Source of the DNA: Cafeteria roenbergensis
Taxonomy: Eukaryota; Sar; Bigyra; Bicosoecida; Cafeteriaceae
DNA: 64,000 nt
Assembly: GCA_008330645.1 (NCBI GenBank)
Contig: VLTN01000032.1
Coordinates: 355,912 to 419,911, forward strand
Direction of reading: 5' to 3'
The notes beneath the pieces are model-generated. The model ran no database searches and was not told the origin of the DNA. It was given only the letters and a program-made list of their open reading frames with translations. The first letter of the stretch is position 1, and every line of letters begins with the position of its first letter. The position numbers and the translations under genes were made by a program. Below are positions 19,413 through 29,062 of the stretch, in pieces.

Positions 19413-21590
19413 CTAGCCCCGGCCGCCAGCCACAAGGGAGGCGCTCTCACCGGCAGCCTCGGCCGACGCCGGGTCGCCAATCACCAGCCCCTGGTCGTCG
19501 TCGTCCGCATCGTCGTCGACCAGCCCCTCGTAGCCACCCGGGCGGTTCCTGCGCGCGCCCGAGTTGGCGGAGGCGCTGCCGCGGGAGGGCTCGGCCGAGT
19601 CCGCTGCCGCGGCCGGCGCCACGAGCAGCGCGGCCATCTCGGGGTCCCGCAGGATCGAGTGCCACACCCCGTAGAAGACGTACACGGCGAGGCCGACGGC
19701 TGCCCAGCCCAGCATGCGAAGCCAGCTGTCGAAGGGCAGGCTGGCCATCATGACGCAGTTGATGGCCATGCCTGCACCGGGCACCAGGGGCATGGCCGGG
19801 CAGAGGAAGGGCGCGTCGGCGATGGCGCGGCGGGGGAGGAGGCAGAGCCAGAGCAGGTTGAGGCCGAGCAGCGAGAAGAGCGTGACCGTGAGCCAGCCCG
19901 GGCCGCCGTGCGAGGAGCTGGCGCCTGCGGCGAGGGATACGACGAAGAGCGCCCCAATGAGGGCGACGACGGCGGGGGACCGCGGCGGGGCCATGAGCGG
20001 CGAGGCGGCGGCGCTCGATGCCGTGGCGCCCGGGCGGCGCGAGCCGCCGGACGAGGAGCACGCTGCCAGCGCCGAGATGCACCAGCTCTGAAGCAAGCCC
20101 GGGCCGGGCGGCGGCAGGGATGCGCGGCGGCGCCCCCCGACCGAGGTGGCGGTGTCCGAGGCGGCCCGCATACAGTCCGGCGCGTCGAGGTGGAGGACCA
20201 TCACTCCAGCACAGACGGCGCAGAACGCCAGCAGCGTGCCGATGGAGATGGCCTGGGCGAGGACGTCGAGCGGGACGAAGAGGGCGACGAGGGCGGTGAG
20301 GAGGCCCGTGAGCCAGGTGCCCAGGATGGGCACGCCCGTGGTCGGGGACACGTCGGCGAAGAACTTCCAGAGCAGGCCGTCGCGGGCCATGCGGTAGAAG
20401 ATTCGCGGCTGGCCCATGATGCAGGTGAAGGCGGCGCTGGTGAGGCCGGCGACGGAGCCGACGGCGACGAGCACGGCGGCCCACGCGGCGCCGTGGAACT
20501 GGAACACGAACGAGAGGGGTGCGTCGATGTGCTCTGCCGACGTGAACTCGGGAAAGGGCGCCATGCCCGTGACGACGAGGCACACGGCCACGTAGACGCC
20601 CGCCGACGCGGCGAGGGAGGCGATGATCCCGAGAGGCATGGTGGTCTGCGGCGACTGCACCTCCTCGGCGAGGGAGGACACCATGTCGAAGCCGAGGAAG
20701 GAGAAGAAGACCACGCCGGCGCCCTGCATGATGGAGGAGGCCCCGTACGGCACGAAGCTGTCGTTGACCGCGGTCCAGTTGGCTGGGTCCACGAAGAAGG
20801 CGCCGTACCCGACCACGAACGTCAGCACCAGCATGTTGACGGCCGTGACGACCAGGTTGAACCGGGAGGAGGCCGACACGCCGCGCGTGAGCATGGCGGT
20901 GCAGGCCACCACGAGCAGCGCCGCCAGCGGCGACAGGGTCCACCCCTCCGCCAGCGGCAGGGCGCTCATCCACACGGGCAGAGGGGCGCCGGCGCTCTTG
21001 AAGATTACCCCGACGTACGACCCCCAGGACCGGGCGATGGCGGCGGCGCTGATCGCGTACTCCAACGTGAGGTTCCAGCCCACCAGCCAGGCGGGCAGCT
21101 CCCCCAGCGTCACCAGGGCGTACGTGTAGGCTGAGCCCGACAGCGGGATCAGCGCCGCCAGCTCGCTGTACGCAAGCCCCGTCAGCACGCACGAGAAGGC
21201 CCCCACCATGAACGAGAAGAGCACGCCGGGGCCCGCGACCCGGGCGCCCTCCCCCACAAGCGAGTAGATGCCCGCGCCCACGGTGCACCCCACGCCGTAC
21301 GCGACAATGTCCATCAGCTTGAGCTCGCGGCGCAGCCCGTGCGCCTTCTTCGAGTCCCCGCCACCCTCGCCATCGGCCCCCACGTCTGAGCCCTGCTCGC
21401 CGCCCAGGGCCTCCGGAACGGACTCGCCGTCCTCGGTCAAGACCACGGCGTCAGCCGCGGGCAACAGCGCGCTCGAGTCGGCACCCTCTGCCTCGCGGTC
21501 GTCCACCTGGGCCTCGCGCGCCACCATGCGCAGCGTCTTTCGCCGCAGCAGGCGCTCCACGAGGCCGGAGCCCCACGGCGCGGAGGACAT
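19413..21590 (-). CDS. Cationic amino acid transporter, SLC7/APC family
   Basis: 725 residues, single exon, ATG at 21590. After an acidic cytosolic N-terminus of about 90 residues, the first helix reads DIVAYGVGCTVGAGIYSLVG, the glycine-rich substrate-binding helix of the APC fold. Further hydrophobic segments follow, including GVLFSFMVGAFSCVLTGLAY, the conserved YSELAALIPLSGSAYTY and VVFFSFLGFDMVSSLAEEVQ. GIIASLAASAGVYVAV and GQPRIFYRMARDGLLW match the CAT family's PRVIYAMAEDGLLF-type loop. The order fits 12 to 14 membrane helices, with a Ser/Pro-rich loop of about 60 residues before the last group. Expected role: arginine/lysine-type amino-acid transport at the plasma or a vacuolar membrane. 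Substrate is inferred from family only. Confidence 0.93.
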   Translation of the reverse strand: MSSAPWGSGLVERLLRRKTLRMVAREAQVDDREAEGADSSALLPAADAVVLTEDGESVPEALGGEQGSDVGADGEGGGDSKKAHGLRRELKLMDIVAYGVGCTVGAGIYSLVGEGARVAGPGVLFSFMVGAFSCVLTGLAYSELAALIPLSGSAYTYALVTLGELPAWLVGWNLTLEYAISAAAIARSWGSYVGVIFKSAGAPLPVWMSALPLAEGWTLSPLAALLVVACTAMLTRGVSASSRFNLVVTAVNMLVLTFVVGYGAFFVDPANWTAVNDSFVPYGASSIMQGAGVVFFSFLGFDMVSSLAEEVQSPQTTMPLGIIASLAASAGVYVAVCLVVTGMAPFPEFTSAEHIDAPLSFVFQFHGAAWAAVLVAVGSVAGLTSAAFTCIMGQPRIFYRMARDGLLWKFFADVSPTTGVPILGTWLTGLLTALVALFVPLDVLAQAISIGTLLAFCAVCAGVMVLHLDAPDCMRAASDTATSVGGRRRASLPPPGPGLLQSWCISALAACSSSGGSRRPGATASSAAASPLMAPPRSPAVVALIGALFVVSLAAGASSSHGGPGWLTVTLFSLLGLNLLWLCLLPRRAIADAPFLCPAMPLVPGAGMAINCVMMASLPFDSWLRMLGWAAVGLAVYVFYGVWHSILRDPEMAALLVAPAAAADSAEPSRGSASANSGARRNRPGGYEGLVDDDADDDDQGLVIGDPASAEAAGESASLVAGGRG

Positions 21591-21964
21591 TGAAATGCGA
21601 CGCCGGTGCCAGTCCCGTCACCGCCTCGAGATGCGTGTCGGGGCGGTTGTCGGACTCCGCTCCGGGCAGCTGCGCGCCAGCCTGCACCGAGCGACCGGGC
21701 GTGTGCACCGCAGGCCAGCGGGAGGGCAGCCGGGAGCCTCGCCTCGCAACGCGCGCGGCAGGGCCGCCACAGCAGCCTCAACCTGCGATTTGATGAAAAG
21801 GCCGGAAGGGGACGGCTCTGCCCTGAGTCCCGCTGCATCGAGGAACAACTCTGCGCTGCGCGCCGCCGCCAGAGCCCGACGCGGGCGGAGTGGTGCGCGC
21901 CCGCGGGCGCCTCGCTCGGCGATTCGCCACCCTGCGCGCGCCCCGCCCCGAGCTTCCTCGCGGA
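21591..21964. promoter_or_regulatory. Divergent promoter interval, transporter / small coiled-coil gene
   Basis: 374 bp between head-to-head starts. GGCTCTGCC lies at 21814-21822, a 9-bp match to the motif of the other divergent intervals. Confidence 0.45.
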
Positions 21965-22376
21965 ATGGACACCGAGCAGCGGCTTGCGGCGGTCGAGGAG
22001 GCCCTGGGGCTTCCGAGCGAGGCCGCAGCCACGTCGGCCACGCCGGCCGAGGTCACCGAGGTGAGGCGAGCTGGCCAGAGCGGCTTGGCCCGACGGTCGT
22101 GGACTCGCGCGCCAGTTGCGCACCCGCAGCGGGTCCGGCGCGCGCGTGGTCGCTGGGAAGGCTGCAACGGCCTGCGATTGCCGTCGTGTGTGCTGCAAGT
22201 TCGCGCAGCTTCGCGCCCGCGTGGAAGCCCTCCAGGCCGCCATCGAGAAGCGCGATTTCCGCATCGGCCACCTGATGCGCTCACTGGCCGACCGCGAGGC
22301 TCGGCTGGATGCGGCTGGCCTCGACTGGGTCACCGGCGTGATCGAGGCTAAGACGCCGGCTCCGGGCTCGGCTTGA
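21965..22376 (+). CDS. Small coiled-coil protein, two exons
   Basis: Exons 21965-22060 and 22209-22376 (intron GTGAGG to GCGCAG, phase 0) encode 87 residues. The first exon reads MDTEQRLAAVEEALGL. The join places VEALQAAIEKRDFRIGHLMR directly after a helical linker, giving one amphipathic coiled coil followed by a short acidic tail. I do not recognise the family. The pattern of a leucine-zipper-like helix with a charged RIxHLxR segment is seen in several short eukaryotic adaptor proteins. It shares a promoter interval with the transporter and ends tail-to-tail with EMC2. Evidence for reality: both splice sites match the consensus of the window and the phase is kept. Confidence 0.7.
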
Positions 22377-22887
22377 GACTCGAGCCCCCCCCCTTGCTGC
22401 GCGTCGAGGCGGAGGCGCGCAGCGGGAAAACGGGCACCCATCCACGCGCATTCGTACTGTCGTTGCCGCTGCATGCGTGTTGACCGCGCTTCTGTCGCCG
22501 AAGAACAACAACTGGAGGCAACGACGATTCGTGTGCTGGCGCCAGCGCACGCTCCCACGCGCAACTCCCCCCCTTTCCCTACCCTCCCCATCCTCGCCGG
22601 CGAGCAGCTTCGCGGCAAAGCCGCATGAGGCAGCCTCCTTGCGCTTCAGGCGGCCTGGTTCACTCCTGCGCTCCCGGGCTTGGAGCGTGGAGGCTTTGCG
22701 CGGGCGTTGGTGTCTCGCAGTTTGCACGCTCGCGGCGCCCCCGGCGCTAAGCGGGCGGATTGACACACGCACTCATCCTCTCACAGGCAAGGCCGGCGTC
22801 GCAGCCGTGAGCCCTAGACAGCCGTTCGCTCCCGCCCTCACCGACCCGGCCACCAGCCGCCGATTAAGGCTCCACTGACTCGCTGGC
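22377..22887. other. Convergent 3' interval, no gene seen
   Basis: 511 bp between two stops. No conserved frame or repeat is recognised. Somewhat lower GC than the flanking coding sequence. Confidence 0.5.
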
Positions 22888-24042
22888 TCACGCGTCCCGG
22901 GTCGCGGTGGCCGCCTCGGCCGCCCGCTTGGCCACGGCGAGCACAAGAGCGTCTGCGGGAAGCAGCGCCTCGAGCCCGCGCAGCGCCCACACCGCCATCG
23001 CCCCGTTGTCCTTGGCAGCCTGCTCCACGTCGGGAGGCAACCCAGCCGCGATGCCGGCAGCCCCGGGGGGCGTGCTGGCGTCAGCCACCGCCTTTGCGGC
23101 CGCCGTCAGGCAGTCCGCGCTGTCGGCCACCGCCTGGCACGCCTTGATCAGCATAAGGAGAGCGGAGGCGTCGCCGCGGTCCGACACGCGGCAGGCCTGC
23201 GCGAGGTGCCGGCGCGCCTGCAGTGCCAGCGGCTCGGCGTCGGGCCCAGCCGCGCCGGCCTCCTCCACAGCGCCGGCCGCAGCCGCCACGGCGGCGTCCT
23301 CCCGGCGACGCGCCGCGGTGCTCCGGCCCTTCTTCGCGCTTTTGCGCCCCGCGTCGGCGCTGCGGCGGGCCTTGCCAGCGCCTCGCTCGTCCGCGTCCTC
23401 GTCGGCAGCCGCCGCCGCCGAGAGCAGGCACTCGCCGACGCGCCTGTGCATGTGGTGGGACGCCGGCATCAGCAGAACGCACTCGGAGAAGCAAAACGCC
23501 GCAAGCCGGAACCGTCCGCAGCTCATGTGCGCCTCGCCCAGCTGCACCCACGCCGTCACGTCGCTCGCAAAGGTCTCGAGGTGCTCGTTCAGCGCCCTGA
23601 CCGCAGAGACCACGCCGTCGCGGCTGTGCAGCGCGACAAGACGCCGGGACGCGATCATGTTCGAGCTGTTCGCCTCCAGGACCGCGGCCAGGCCCTCAAA
23701 CGACGCGTCGATGCGACCGCGCGCCTCCTCAAACATCGCGCGCAGCCGGCCCACGCGTTGGGACATGGGGAAGCGCTCCTCAAGACCCGTCACCGTGTCC
23801 AGTGCAAGGTCGAGGTTTGCCGCGCTGGGCGCCCGGACCAGGCCCTCAATGAGCATCTCCGCCGCTGCAAGCCGCTCGTCGTCTGACAGGGAGCCAGTGG
23901 CGATCAGGGTCTGCGCCACGTTGGCCACCTTTTGCGGCGCCCGGAGGACCAGTCCGCGCTCCTTCGCGAGGCGCAGAGTCTTGACGCCCTCGTCCCGGGA
24001 AAGCGACGAGCCCTTGGCCGCGCACTCAAGCAGGGCGTCCAT
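22888..24042 (-). CDS. EMC2: ER membrane protein complex subunit 2 (EMC2), TPR protein
   Basis: 384 residues from ATG 24042 (MDALLECAAKG). The upstream in-frame extension to 24165 runs into the promoter and is left out. Diagnostic EMC2 segments are present in order: GLEERFPMSQRVGRLRAMFE, the helix pair ending VLEANSSNMIASRRLVALH, RALNEHLETFASDVTAWVQL, and GRFRLAAFCFSECVLLMP. The last two form the central TPRs. A basic, Lys/Arg/Ala-rich insert of about 50 residues (about 235-285) splits the last repeats and is unusual for the family. EMC2 is the cytosolic TPR subunit that bridges the membrane subunits of the EMC, an insertase for tail-anchored and multi-pass proteins. It is divergent from the NTF2-like gene. 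Confidence 0.9.
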   Translation of the reverse strand: MDALLECAAKGSSLSRDEGVKTLRLAKERGLVLRAPQKVANVAQTLIATGSLSDDERLAAAEMLIEGLVRAPSAANLDLALDTVTGLEERFPMSQRVGRLRAMFEEARGRIDASFEGLAAVLEANSSNMIASRRLVALHSRDGVVSAVRALNEHLETFASDVTAWVQLGEAHMSCGRFRLAAFCFSECVLLMPASHHMHRRVGECLLSAAAAADEDADERGAGKARRSADAGRKSAKKGRSTAARRREDAAVAAAAGAVEEAGAAGPDAEPLALQARRHLAQACRVSDRGDASALLMLIKACQAVADSADCLTAAAKAVADASTPPGAAGIAAGLPPDVEQAAKDNGAMAVWALRGLEALLPADALVLAVAKRAAEAATATRDA

Positions 24043-24271
24043 TTCCAAAGGGAGAAGCAAACAAAAGAGGCCTGTGCAGCGGCGCAGCCTCGCTGCGAGT
24101 GCCGCCCCCGGAGCTGGGGCTCCGGCCAGCGGGATTTGCTTGTCGGCTCGCCTGCCGTGCCGCAACTCAGGCCCGGCAGAGCCTCAGTTCTCCCCAACTC
24201 GGGTCTCGAGTTCTCCAGGGGCACGTGGCCGAGGCCAGCACTCTCGCGCCCCCAAAAGCCAGACCCAAGGC
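24043..24271. promoter_or_regulatory. Divergent promoter interval, EMC2 / NTF2-like
   Basis: Only 229 bp separate the starts, the tightest pair in the window. CCGGCAGAGCC occurs at 24173-24183. Confidence 0.5.
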
Positions 24272-25538
24272 ATGGCTGCTGCTGCACCCGCCAAGAGCGT
24301 GCCCATGACCTGGGCGGAGGGCTTCGCTGCCTCGTTCAAGGCCAAGCTGGAGGCCGGAGACGCGGCAGGCGTGGCCTCTCTCTATGTGAGCGAAGCGAGC
24401 GGTCCCCCGACGTTGCCCGGCATCCCCGCGCGCTCGCTGCGGCTCTCGCGCAGCCGGCCGCGGCGAGGCGGCCGCGGTGCCCCGCTGGCCAGATCTGCGC
24501 GCCGGGGCCGGCTGTGCGAGGTGCCCGGCCCCGTCACAGGCCCGAAGGGATCGCCCTCGTGTTGGACGCCCGTTGCCCGCCGCCCTTCGCCGCGCACGTG
24601 GCCGCCACCGTTTCCCCGCCCCCGCTGCTCCCCCACCCCCGACTTGCTTCCCGCCCGCAGGCTGACGACGCGATCCTCTCCCTGGACGGCGCAAACCACG
24701 CCGGCAAGGCGGCCATCGGCGGCCACTGGGCCAGCATCGTGAGGCCAAACCTTCGTGGCAGCGCACTCCGACGCCTGCTGTGAATGCGTTTGCGGCATCA
24801 GCGCGCAGGCCGCGCCGGCCCGCCTCCGCTGCCCGTCTCTCTCTCTCTCTGTCGCCCTCTGACCCAGATCAAGCCAGCCCCGCGTGCCGGTGCGTTGCCG
24901 CAAACTCGCAGATGGGCGGCCGCGGCATCATCCTCAAGGTTGCCCAGGTCTCCGGCATCGGCGCCGACCTGACCGGCGGCGCGCGCGTCGTCGCGGTGTG
25001 CCTGACCGGAGAGTGGGCGCCGGCCGGCGCTGCCACCGCTCAGCGCTTTGCGAGCGTGTTCACGCTGCTCCCGCCCGCCGCCGCCGGCGCGCAGCCCCTG
25101 GTGAAGAACCACATCCACCGCGCCTCCACCGCCGACAGCCAGGCCCCCAACGTGCCACCCTCGCACGCCCCGATCCAGGACTTCGTGGGCAAGTTCATCG
25201 GCGCCTTTGACGGCGCGGCCTCCGGCGAGGCCCGCGCCGCCGCCCTCGGCTTCGCCTACGCTGACGGCGTGAGCATGACCTTCGAGCAGGACGAGTTCGC
25301 GGGCAAGGAGGCCGCCCTCCGGAAGCTCGCGTCCCTCCCCGCCGGGAAGCACAAGCCCTGCACCGTGGACGTGCACCCCATCACCGCCTCGGCCTCGGTG
25401 GCCTTCGTGACCGGCCAGCTGGTGCTGGAGGAGCACCCCATGTTCTACGTCCAGGCCATCTTCCTCGCCGCCACGCCGGCCGGCTCCCAGGCCCCCTACA
25501 TCATCGTGGGAGACATGTTCCAGTTCAACTACGCGTAG
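24272..25538 (+). CDS. Tandem NTF2-like domain protein
   Basis: Three exons, 24272-24385, 24661-24738 and 24912-25538, all phase 0, give 272 residues. All donors are GTGAG and the acceptors are CCGCAG and TCGCAG. Two NTF2 folds lie in tandem. The first starts WAEGFAASFKAKLEAGDAAG, continues LYADDAILSLDG and ends in a strand-rich section near residue 155. The second starts IQDFVGKFIGAFDG and has FAYADGVSMTFEQDEFAGKE. It then has the strands ASVAFVTGQLVLEE and MFYVQAIFLAATP and ends YIIVGDMFQFNYA, close to the canonical NTF2 ending. The second domain is the better match to nuclear transport factor 2, which returns Ran-GDP to the nucleus. The first is more divergent. The double architecture makes a simple NTF2 orthologue less certain; an mRNA-export or lipid/ligand-binding role is possible. 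Confidence 0.88.
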
Positions 25539-26077
25539 GCGCGCCCCTGTGTCCGTGCCCTGCTGCAGGCGGGCTGCGCCTCGCGCGCGCAAGCGCCGCC
25601 GAGAGGGTTCGTGAGTGTGTCAGTGCGCGTGAGTGAGGGGCTGAGAGAGAGAGAGAGAGAGAGTGAGAGTGCGCCTCAGCAGCGCTCGCCTCCTCTCTGC
25701 CCTGCGCAAAGGTAAGTGTGTCAAAGCCGCAGCGTCTGGAAAATCGCCGCGCCAAGCAGACGCTCGCGCGCACGCAGCTGGTGGCACGCACTCCCAGCGC
25801 CCAAAACGTAGCCCGTCAGCAGGCAGTGGTTGAGGGGACTTTCAAGCGGCTGGGCGATGCAGCGATGGGGGGCAGTCGTCGATTCGCAAAGGGCAGGTCG
25901 AGCACATTCGCGCCTCGGGCTGGACGGAGGAGGGGGCGGGCCCTGCCCTCGGACGCTGCAGGAAGCGTCAGCGTCCGGACCCTTGCCGGCACGCAAGGCC
26001 GCGGGGCAGAGCCTGGCGCCCATCACCAGCCCCGCACGCTGCGGTCGCGGTCGCGTCAACGACGACGCAGACTGCAG
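25539..26077. other. Convergent 3' interval with (GA)n tract
   Basis: 539 bp between stops. A (GA)n microsatellite of about 11 units lies at about 25643-25664. No gene is recognised. Confidence 0.6.
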
Positions 26078-28454
26078 TTAGGCTAACCCTGCCCCGTCCC
26101 TGGCGGGGGACCCCTCGCTAGCTGGCGCTGGCTTGGGCCGCTCCCCCTCGGCATCGCCTGGGCCGGGGTCTGCGGCGGCGGGAGTCGATCCCCCTTCGGG
26201 GAAAGAGCCGGCACCTGTAGAGCCGGCACCTGTAGAGCCGGCTGCTGTTGTCCCGCCAGGCAGAGGGGGCGACAGCGCCGCACCGCCCGGGGAGGGGCCG
26301 GGCGGAGGCGGACGCGCTTGCCTCGCTGCCTGGGTCATGGCCAGCCCCGGGAGGGTGTGGGCGCGGTGGAGGGTGCCAGTGGTGTGAGAGGCCTGGGAGT
26401 CCAGCTGTGTAAACTTCTTCTTGGCGTCGGGCAGCGTGTCCGAGCGGTCGATGACAGCGCGGGACATGGTCTCCGACCAGCTCATCTTGGCCGCCCCGCG
26501 GGACGGCATCCCCTCGCGGAACTGGCGGGCGGCCGCCGTGGCCTGCGTCCGCTGCTCCAGCTCGGCGTTCCAGTGCGAGCCCTGCCTGGCGCTGCGGCGC
26601 TCGGCCAGGTCGCGCTGCTGCTGGAGCGTCTCCTGCTTGGTCGAGAGCGCCGCAGTCTCCAGCTCCCGGAAGGAATCCCGCGCCTCGATGTACGACTGCC
26701 GAGAGGGCTCTCGGTGGCGGGGGCGAAGGCTGCCTCTCGCGCCGCCGGGAGACGAGATCCGGCTGCCGGGGGACGAGACGAAGCTGCCGGGGCTGCGGGC
26801 ACCAGCCACCGCCGCGTCGTCGCTGCCGCCGCTGGGCGAGGCGTCCCACCCCGGCGCGTCCGCCGCGCTGCCCGCCACTCGCACAGCCGGCGGCGCAGCC
26901 GAACGCCGGTCGCCGCCGCACTGCCCCGGGGAGCAGCCTGCGGCCGGCCCGCTTGCCGGCTCCTGGCCTGGGTGAGCACCGCGGCCACTACCGTCGTTGT
27001 CAGCGCCGCCGTCGGGGCTGTCGCCCGCGCCAACGCCCGTTGCGCTTGCTGCCTCGGCGCTCGCGGCGTTGGCCGCTCCTTCTGCGCCGCCGGACGGGGC
27101 TTCAGCGCATCCGGGCTCGCTAGCAGCGGCCGTCGGCGGATCGCCAGCCTGCTCAGCGGCCGGCCCGCCGGACTCGTGCGCAGCCGTTGCTGCTTGTTCG
27201 GCGCTCGTGTCGCCGCCCGCTGCCTCCGCAGCCCCGTCGGAGAGCGCTCCCGACGTGCCAACATCGGCTGCCGGCGCGCGGGGGGCGACACCCCCCGCGG
27301 CTGCAGGGGCGGGGCCGGCGAGTGGCGGGCCGCAAAGGGCGGCAACCTGCGGAGACGCGTCGTCCGCCAAGTCACCCTTGCCCTCCGCTCCGAGCGCACC
27401 CGGCTGCTCCGCTGGCTCCGGCTGCGCCCCCAGCTCCGCACCCGCAATGTCCACAGACGCTGCATCGCTGTTGTGCTCGCTGCGCTCGCTCGCGGTGCGG
27501 CCGAGCGTCGTCGAAGCAGCCGCCTCGCCCGAGCGTCCCTCTTGCGCGTCTGGTCCAAGCGCCGAGCCATGCGAGGGAGCGTCTCCGCCCCCGGATGCCA
27601 AAGCCGGGGCCTCCACAGGGGCCTGGCCAGAGGCGTTGGCGTGCGGGGCTCCCAGCGGCGGGACGCCTCCTTCGCCACGATCAGGCGTTTTCAGAGTTGA
27701 AGATGCGCCAGTCGCCTGCTCAGCGGCTGCCCGCTCCCCCGGCGGCGCCGGCCCGGTTCCGGGCGCTGGCCCGGCATTGCCGCTCCCGTGTTGGGGATGC
27801 CGTGGGTCGGTTGCCGCGGGTTTGGCGGGGTCAGACGCAGCGGCTGCGCGACCGGGCGGTTGCTCCTGCGATGCGCTGCTGGCCGCGTCGCGCGCCCTCG
27901 GCCCTGGCGCTCCAGCCTGCGAAGGCGCACACACGCGAGGAGGGGCTCACACCGGATCAGCGGGGCGTGCCCTGGGCGTTGGGTGGGGGTTCAAGGCAGG
28001 CTTTCCCCTGCCGCCCGAGCCACGAGCGTCACCGGCTTGCCGGCTTTCGGCAACCGAGCGCGCGCCCAACGGCCGCGGCCAGCGAGGCCCGGCCGCAGCA
28101 AGCGACACAGTGCGGTCCCTAATGCGCTCCTCGCCCCCCTCGTGCGCGCCGCCAGGCGCTCCCGAGCGCTTGCGAGCAGCAGCTGGAGGGCAAGCAACGC
28201 TTCGTTGGCCGGACGCCTGGCCAGGGAGAGCTGGACTGGGCAGCACGACGCCCGGCCAAACAGCCGTCGGCCGCAGCAGGCCCACAACGAGCTGCCCATC
28301 GGCTCAAACGCGCCCGCTGCCCGAGGCACAGGGGCGCCACGCTCGTGGCAGCACGGGAAGGGCGCTTTCGGGGCAGTTTCTCCGCGCTCTCTCTCACATT
28401 GATTGGCTCGGCCCGCTCGCCCGACTTGGCTGCCGTGCTCGCCCCGCACCCCAT
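26078..28454 (-). CDS. Lipid-anchored (MGCGAS) disordered protein with helical C-terminus
   Basis: The long open frame from 27916 down to 26078 has no ATG for hundreds of codons, so I looked for a 5' exon. Exon 28398-28454 encodes MGCGASTAAKSGERAEPIN, ends at a GTGAGA donor in phase 0 and joins the acceptor TCGCAG before 27916 in phase 0, removing a 481-nt intron. The protein has 631 residues. Gly2 followed by Cys3 fits N-myristoylation plus palmitoylation, a signal for plasma or flagellar membrane anchoring. Residues about 30-400 are Ala/Gly/Pro/Glu-rich and disordered, with SPGS repeats near 390-410. Residues about 420-540 form charged helices (RDSFRELETAALSTKQETL, HWNAELEQRTQATAAARQF). I do not recognise a family. 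It is divergent from the giant PPR gene. Confidence 0.75.
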
Positions 28455-29062
28455 CGCGTGCAGAGGCCCAGGACAGAGGCTGGAGTCGCTCGCTGGAGGC
28501 GAGGAGCGCCGGTCGGCCCACAAGCGAGTGCCAAGTCGCAAGTGCGCGGTTGGGGGGTGCGTGCGACTCCGGGCCCCCGCAAGGATTGCTCTCGCCGGCA
28601 AGCAATTCGACCCGCAGGCGCTTGGCGACCCTGGCCCGACCGCCGCCCTCGCGGGGCCGGGGCTCGGGCGGCCGGCCGCCGGCCACCGGGCTCCAGGCGA
28701 TCTCCCGGGGCCCGGCGCGGCAACACACGCCCTGGAGGGCACAGCGCGCCGGGCCCGGCAAAAGCGCCGACGGGTTTCGGGAGCCGCCGCCGGCAGGCTT
28801 GGCCGGCTGCTGGCCGTGCAGAGCCGCCCGAATATTGGGCGGGCGGCAAACAGCTCCTGCCGTGTTGCGAGACTCTGGCTTTGCGAGCTTCGCGATCGCT
28901 CGTCGTCAGCCGGCCGGGCAGTTTGCGCCGCCGCCCCGCACCGCGCAAGCCCCCGTCTTGCCCGCAGCCCCCAGCCCGGATCGGCAGCGGACAGCAGGGC
29001 CCGCCTGCGCAGATCCGCCCGCACCTGTCGCCGCCGCCGCCAGCGAGAGGACCGCTCGCACG
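28455..29062. promoter_or_regulatory. Divergent promoter interval, MGCGAS protein / PPR protein
   Basis: 608 bp between head-to-head ATGs. It contains the core GCAGAGCC at 28818-28825. An open frame runs through it on both strands, but without family-like sequence. Confidence 0.45.

Noticed and set aside
27917-27934. Start of the MGCGAS protein at the GTG codon 27934
   Set aside because: The codon is GTG, not ATG, and lies inside the polypyrimidine/acceptor region. An upstream exon with consensus splice sites explains the frame.
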